Positions 60,158 through 64,000 of a DNA stretch of 64,000 bases are shown in pieces. The stretch is from positions 248,001 to 312,000 of the forward strand of contig CAVRVD010000014.1 in NCBI GenBank assembly GCA_963724535.1, given 5' to 3'. The DNA comes from JADJPO01 sp963724535. GTDB lineage: Bacteria; Actinomycetota; Actinomycetes; Actinomycetales; Kineosporiaceae. The notes beneath the pieces were generated by a model, which made no database searches, was not told the origin of the DNA, and saw only the letters and a program-made list of their open reading frames with translations. Position 1 is the stretch's first letter. The number at the start of each line of letters is the position of its first letter. A program made the position numbers and the translations under genes.

Positions 60158-61024
60158 TCAGTCGATCAGGTGGGTGGACGAGGCCGAGAGCGGGGGAGCG
60201 GCCTGGCGCCGCCGGGTCCGCTCGTCGCGGCGTTCCTGCTGGCGGCCCAGGGTGATCAGGGCGCGTCGGTGGCGCTCGGCCAGCACCGCGGCGAGGAAGC
60301 GCTCGGGCGAGACCTGTCCGGGCGGGCTCGGCGCCACGTAGTGGGCGACCCGGGCGGCCAGATCGCTCCCCATCCGGGCTCGGGAGCCGGCGTGCATCCC
60401 GGCGGCGCGGTCCAGGAACTGGTGCGCGGACTGGGCCAAGGCGTCGGGGAGCCGACCGATGTCGGCCCCGGCGACCCACCCGGCCAGCTCCGGCGGGGCG
60501 GTAGGCACCGGGCGGGCCCGGGCCGCCACCCGCTCCCGCACCACGTAGGTGCCGGCGAGCAGGTCACCCACCCGCTTGCCCCGGGAGTTCCACAGCGAGC
60601 AGATCAGCGCCATGCTGCCGCCGGTCAGGTAGATCTCGACCACGGCCACCAGGGAGCGCAGCAACGCTTGGCGCCACCGGATCGGTCCGCCGTCGTCGCG
60701 GACCACCCGCAGACCGGCGGCCATCTTGCCCGGGGACCGCCCCCGGGTGGCCGTCTCCCAGCCCGCCGGGACCAGGACCAGCACGGTGACCGAGACCGTG
60801 AGCAGCAACGCCGAGGCGGCGGCTTCGTCGAGACCGTCGACGACCAGCTCGAGGACGAGCCAGACCATGCCGGCCAGCAGGATCAAGAGCAGCACCAGGT
60901 CGAGCAGGTAGGCCAGCAGCCGGGTGGCGAAGGAGGCCGGGCGCAGGTCCAGGGCCACCGCCTCACCGGTGACCACATCCTGCGGCAGGACCAGGGAGTC
61001 GTCCTGCGCCCACGGCTGCGTCAC
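60158..61024 (-). CDS. RDD family membrane protein
   Basis: A 288-residue protein. Residues about 25-180 form the RDD domain: LRPASFATRLLAYLLDLVLLLILLAGMVWLVLE (first membrane segment, with Arg and Asp), ETATRGRSPGKMAAGLRVVRDDGG and NSRGKRVGDLLAGTYVVRER, giving three to four membrane segments. The soluble C-terminal 110 residues are helical (DALAQSAHQFLDRAAGMHAGSRARMG). GTG 61024 is preceded at seven bases by TAGCCT, so the transcript is probably leaderless. With the SpoIIM-like and DUF58 genes it forms a conserved actinobacterial trio near moxR, whose function is not known. Confidence 0.88.
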   Translation of the reverse strand: MTQPWAQDDSLVLPQDVVTGEAVALDLRPASFATRLLAYLLDLVLLLILLAGMVWLVLELVVDGLDEAAASALLLTVSVTVLVLVPAGWETATRGRSPGKMAAGLRVVRDDGGPIRWRQALLRSLVAVVEIYLTGGSMALICSLWNSRGKRVGDLLAGTYVVRERVAARARPVPTAPPELAGWVAGADIGRLPDALAQSAHQFLDRAAGMHAGSRARMGSDLAARVAHYVAPSPPGQVSPERFLAAVLAERHRRALITLGRQQERRDERTRRRQAAPPLSASSTHLID

Positions 61025-61031
61025 GCCGCTG

Positions 61032-61037
61032 AGGCTA
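61032..61037 (-). promoter_or_regulatory. Leaderless -10 hexamer for the RDD gene
   Basis: TAGCCT on the minus strand, 7 bases before GTG 61024. Confidence 0.6.
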
Positions 61038-61084
61038 CCCCGCGTGGCCGCGTCGACGACCGGGGCAGTGAGCCGGCCTCGCGA

Positions 61085-61919
61085 CTACGGTGAGCGGGCG
61101 GACGTCGAGGCCTTGCCGCGCCGGCCGTGCAGGATCCAGTCCGCGGCGTCCCCGGAGAGCTCGGACAGACGGTCGTGGAAGCGGTCGAGCTCGGCAGGCG
61201 ACAGCAGCGCGGCCCAGTCCCGCCGACCGCCGCTGCGGAAGAACGCCGCCGGCGACGTCCAGATGCCCTGGTCGGCCTCCGGTGCGGTCTGTTCGGCCCG
61301 CGCCCGCATCGACTCCAGGCGGGCTGCCTCGACCAACGGCAGGAAGCGCGCCTCGTCCGCGGCGACCCCGAGCGCGGCGGCGACCTGACGCATCTCGCCG
61401 CCCAGGTCGTCCCACAGGTCCTGGTAATGGAACAGGTGGACGGTCGGGTCGTCACGGCGCCGCCAGTAGGTGCCGACCTGGTGGCAGAAGTCCTCCAGGC
61501 CGTACGGGCCGCTGCCCCGGGGCAGGTTGTGGTTGTCGATGAACCAGACCAGACGCTCGTGCGGGTCGTCCCCCTGAGGCGGTGGCTCGAAGCCCGGGGG
61601 CGGGTCGTCGTCCGGGCCGGGTTCACCGACGGCGGCGACCCGCAGCTCCCATGCGCGGCCCTCGACCCCGTTGCGGTCGTGGTCGAGATCGGACAGCGCG
61701 ACGTCCAGGGGATGCCGGACGACGGCGATGAAGGTGACGGACGGATGCTCGGGTAGTCCGTCGAGCGGGGTGTGGGTCTTGATGAACCGGCGGTGGGTGG
61801 ATGTGCTGCATCCACGTCGTCCCGCACTTGGACGGGGTGGTGATGACGACGTCGTCGGGTCGGAGCGCAAACCGTGCCCAACGAGCACTGTCGACCATCG
61901 GCCCCCGGTAGCGCCGCAC
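61085..61919 (-). pseudogene. Sulfotransferase with internal deletion and frameshift
   Basis: Two pieces of a sulfotransferase in different frames. The N-terminal piece (from GTG 61919, VRRYRGPMVDSARWARFALRPDDVVITTPSKCGTTWMQHI) holds the PAPS 5'-phosphosulfate loop. At about 61795 it would run on as out-of-frame HPPPVHQDP. In the other frame the protein continues as HRRFIKTHTPLDGLPEHPSVTFIAVVRHPLDVALSDLDHD, then on to the normal C-terminus at 61085. Related enzymes have roughly 50 residues between WMQHI and HRRFIKTH, absent here, so a deletion both removed them and broke the frame. TACGCT (61927-61932) is the likely -10. Without frameshift correction the protein would be a truncated fragment. 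Confidence 0.85.
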
Positions 61920-61926
61920 GCTCTGG

Positions 61927-61932
61927 AGCGTA
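61927..61932 (-). promoter_or_regulatory. Leaderless -10 hexamer for the sulfotransferase pseudogene
   Basis: TACGCT on the minus strand, 7 bases before GTG 61919. It still looks intact even though the gene is broken. Confidence 0.45.
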
Positions 61933-62017
61933 GGCCACGACTCAGCCGCCCCCACGACACCGCGGCGGGATTGCCTGCGAGCCGGGCCGCGTTCGGCGAT
62001 TGCCGCTGACCCGCGAC

Positions 62018-62023
62018 TAGGGT
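62018..62023 (+). promoter_or_regulatory. Leaderless -10 hexamer for the SpoIIM-like gene
   Basis: TAGGGT, exactly six bases before GTG 62030. Confidence 0.6.
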
Positions 62024-62029
62024 GAACGG

Positions 62030-63025
62030 GTGGACGTCGAGGCCTTCGCCGCCGTGCATCGCGCCGAGTGGGACCGCCTCGAGCAGCTGGGACGCCAGCG
62101 GCGGCTCAGCGGTGCCGAGGTCGACGAGCTGGTCGAGCTGTACCAGCGCGCCGCCACGCATCTGTCCACGGTCCGCTCGGCCAGCAGCGACCCCATGATC
62201 ACCGGGCGGGTGTCCCGGGTGGTCAGCACCGCCCGCACCGCCCTGACCGGGGCCAACGAGCCGTTGGGTCGTGAGCTCGCCCGGTTGGCGACGGTCTCCT
62301 TCCCCGCCGCCGTCTGGCGCAGCCGCTGGTGGACGGCTGCGGCCGCTGCCTTCACGGTCCTGATCGCCGCCGCGACCGCGTTGTGGGTGGTCGGCGACCC
62401 GCAGGTGCAGGCCGCCGTCGGCACCGACGCCGAGATCCGCCAGCTGGTCGAGGTCGACTTCGAGCGGTACTACAGCGAGAACCCGGCGACCAGCTTCGCT
62501 GCCCGGGTGTGGACGAACAACGCCTGGGTGGCCGCGCTGTGCATCGCCTTCGGCATCACCGGGGTGATGGTCGTCTACGTGCTGGTCCAGAACGCGATCA
62601 ACCTCGGCCTGGTGGCCGCGCTGATGGCGGTGCACGGCCGGCTGGACGTGTTCTTCGCGTTGATCACCCCGCACGGGCTGCTCGAGCTCACCGCCGTGTT
62701 CGTCGCCGCGGGGGCTGGGCTGAGGCTGTTCTGGGCCTGGGTCGACCCAGGGCCGCAACCGCGCAGCCGGGCCCTTGCCGTCGAGGGACGGTCGATGGTG
62801 ACCGTGGCCATGGGACTGGTGGTGGTGCTGGCCGTCTCCGGGGTTGTCGAGGCCTTCGTCACCCCCTCGCCGTTGCCGACCTGGGCCCGGGTCGGCATCG
62901 GGGCGGTGGTCTGGGTCGCCTTCCTCGGCTACGTCTGGGTCTTCGGCCGGGCCGCGGCGATGTCCGGCGAGACCGGCGACCTGCGCGCCGAGCTGGTCGA
63001 GGACGCCGCGCCGACGGCCGGCTGA
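62030..63025 (+). CDS. Stage II sporulation protein M-like (DUF95) membrane protein
   Basis: A 331-residue membrane protein of the SpoIIM/DUF95 family. An N-terminal soluble helical part (DVEAFAAVHRAEWDRLEQLGRQRRLSGAEVDELVELYQRAATHLS) precedes five to six membrane segments. The conserved stretch ARVWTNNAWVAALCIAFGITGVMVVYVLVQNAINLGLVAALM (about 165-205) and PHGLLELTAVFVAAGAGLRL are diagnostic. GTG 62030 has a leaderless hexamer at 62018. It is divergent from the broken sulfotransferase. The name does not imply sporulation; in actinomycetes this family goes with moxR/DUF58/RDD genes. Confidence 0.88.
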   Translation: MDVEAFAAVHRAEWDRLEQLGRQRRLSGAEVDELVELYQRAATHLSTVRSASSDPMITGRVSRVVSTARTALTGANEPLGRELARLATVSFPAAVWRSRWWTAAAAAFTVLIAAATALWVVGDPQVQAAVGTDAEIRQLVEVDFERYYSENPATSFAARVWTNNAWVAALCIAFGITGVMVVYVLVQNAINLGLVAALMAVHGRLDVFFALITPHGLLELTAVFVAAGAGLRLFWAWVDPGPQPRSRALAVEGRSMVTVAMGLVVVLAVSGVVEAFVTPSPLPTWARVGIGAVVWVAFLGYVWVFGRAAAMSGETGDLRAELVEDAAPTAG

Positions 63026-63049
63026 ACCCTCGGCCACGGCCCGCCCGTG

Positions 63050-64000
63050 TCAGAGCCGGCCGGCGGCCTTCAGCGCGAGGTACCGGTCGGCCAGCCGCGG
63101 TGGCAGCTCATCCGGCTCGCCGCTGACCACCTCGACGCCGAACCGGCTCAGCTCGGCCACCAGCGCGGCCCGTTCGATCCTGGCCCGTTCGGCCGCGGCG
63201 GCCTCGTAGACCGCGTGCACGTCCTGCCGGTCGGCCGCCATCTCGTTCAGCCGGGGATCGTCCACCGCCGCGACCACGACCAGATGCCGGCTGGTCAGCA
63301 TCGGCAGCACCGGGAACAGGCCCTCATCCAGGGCGGCCGGCTCCAGTGCGGTGAGCAGCACCACCAGGGCCCGCTGGCTGAGCCGGGCCCGGACCTCGCC
63401 GACGATCGCGGCCCAGTCCGCCTCGACCAGGTCGGCCTCCAGTGGAGCCATCACCTCGACCAGCGAGGACAGCAGGTTCGACCGCGACGCCGACTCCACC
63501 CGGCCGCGCACCCGCCGGTCCATCGCCAGCAGGTCCACCCGGTCACCGGCCCGCGAGGCCAGCGCCGCGAGCAGCAGCGCGGCGTCCATCGACGCGTCCA
63601 GGCGGGGCAGCCCGCCCACCCGTGCGGCCGCGGTGCGCGAGGTGTCCAGGACCACCAGCACCCGCCGTTCGCGCTCCGGACGCCAAGTGCGCACCACCAT
63701 CTGCTGGCGCCGGGCGGTGGCCCGCCAGTCGATGGCGCGCACATCGTCCCCGATCACGTAGTCGCGCAGCGAGTCGAACTCGGTCCCCTGGCCGCGCACC
63801 TGGATCGCGGCCCGCCCATCCAGCTCGCGCAGCCGGGCCAGCCGGCTGGGCAGGTGCCGTCGGGAGCTGAACGCGGGCAGGACCCGCAGCCGGGCTGGAG
63901 CGGTGAGGCTGCGTTGACGTCCGGCCAGCCGCATCGGGCCGAGGCTGCGGACGACGAGTGCCGCGGCCAGCAGGTCGCCGCGCCGCCTCGGACGCAGGTC
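63050..64000 (-). CDS. DUF58 domain protein, 5' end beyond the window
   Basis: At least 316 residues, open to the window edge on the upstream side. The DUF58 signature GTEFDSLRDYVIGDDVRAIDWRATARRQQMVVRTWRPERERRVLVVLDTSRT is complete, followed by a von Willebrand A-like fold (ASMDAALLLAALASRAGDRVDLLAM). Residues read from the edge, RRGDLLAAALVVRSLGP, also fit the family, so ATG 63934 is not the real start. The missing N-terminus would hold two membrane segments. Family members are usually beside a MoxR ATPase gene, which would be expected just right of the window. Convergent with the SpoIIM-like gene, 24 bases apart. Confidence 0.9.
   Translation of the reverse strand, partial: DLRPRRRGDLLAAALVVRSLGPMRLAGRQRSLTAPARLRVLPAFSSRRHLPSRLARLRELDGRAAIQVRGQGTEFDSLRDYVIGDDVRAIDWRATARRQQMVVRTWRPERERRVLVVLDTSRTAAARVGGLPRLDASMDAALLLAALASRAGDRVDLLAMDRRVRGRVESASRSNLLSSLVEVMAPLEADLVEADWAAIVGEVRARLSQRALVVLLTALEPAALDEGLFPVLPMLTSRHLVVVAAVDDPRLNEMAADRQDVHAVYEAAAAERARIERAALVAELSRFGVEVVSGEPDELPPRLADRYLALKAAGRL

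Noticed and set aside
62030..63025. Evidence that the organism sporulates, from the SpoIIM-like and SpoIID-like genes
   Set aside because: Both families are widespread in non-sporulating actinomycetes, and no other sporulation genes are present.

Overview
The window is very GC-rich with the gene density, GTG starts and gene families of an actinomycete. It has a WhiB2-type regulator next to the F420 genes cofD and cofE, a DUF3499 / zinc-ribbon / manB / Trm112-like / SIS-protein run, a 490-residue adenosylhomocysteinase, and an RDD / SpoIIM-like / DUF58 trio. The order whiB2 - large GT2 - DUF5719 - zincin - DUF3499 - manB - SIS - sahH fits the Mycobacteriales / Pseudonocardiales / Frankia-Nakamurella part of the phylum. 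I cannot name a genus from the sequence alone. No rRNA, tRNA, CRISPR array, complete insertion sequence or prophage was seen.

Layout. 1-3.2 kb: end of a glycosyltransferase gene, a small hypothetical and a SpoIID/LytB exported protein. 3.2-4.4 kb: a lone AbiEi/DUF559-type gene between two 48-bp direct repeats. 4.4-6.0 kb: a two-subunit CoA-transferase (scoAB). 6.2-12.9 kb: an exported PGRP-type amidase with cell-wall-binding repeats, a polytopic membrane protein and an M13 metallopeptidase. 12.9-16.9 kb: an acetyltransferase, then a small glycan locus (GT2, GT4, LPG-synthase-type membrane protein). 16.9-20.6 kb: a decayed nitrate-reduction locus with an intact narI, a narH-narJ chimaera, a broken narG remnant and the 3' end of narK. 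20.5-25.5 kb: a small hypothetical, a DNA glycosylase-like protein, an MFS permease, cofE and cofD. 25.8-38.2 kb: whiB2, a large membrane GT2, DUF5719, zincin, DUF3499, zinc ribbon, manB, Trm112-like, SIS, dhaK, dhaL, dhaM. 38.2-40.7 kb: sahH with a possibly structured upstream region, and a DJ-1/PfpI protein. 40.7-59.8 kb: a surface-polysaccharide locus. 60.2-64 kb: RDD protein, broken sulfotransferase, SpoIIM-like protein and a DUF58 protein cut by the window edge.

How the genes work together. The 40.7-59.8 kb locus reads as a Wzx/Wzy-type export system. It has a flippase, an O-antigen ligase/polymerase, a Wzz-like protein, a GT87 membrane glycosyltransferase, four further glycosyltransferases, a UDP-GlcNAc 2-epimerase, a membrane-anchored GHL15-like hydrolase and an EamA permease. 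Two unusual fusion enzymes sit at its ends: a flavin monooxygenase joined to a methyltransferase (40743-42845) and an FAD oxidoreductase joined to a NodB-type deacetylase (57169-59745). Ten minus-strand genes from 54840 down to 40743 are nearly contiguous, many with 4-bp start/stop overlaps. manB probably feeds mannose-1-phosphate or glucose-1-phosphate into such envelope glycans.

Regulation. At least eleven genes have a TAnnnT hexamer exactly 6-7 nt before the start codon and no ribosome-binding site, the pattern of leaderless actinobacterial promoters. This decides several starts (12859, 20833, 31803, 32913, 61919). Decay is visible at two places, the nar genes and the sulfotransferase gene. 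Short in-tandem duplications of 9-30 bp recur both inside and between genes.
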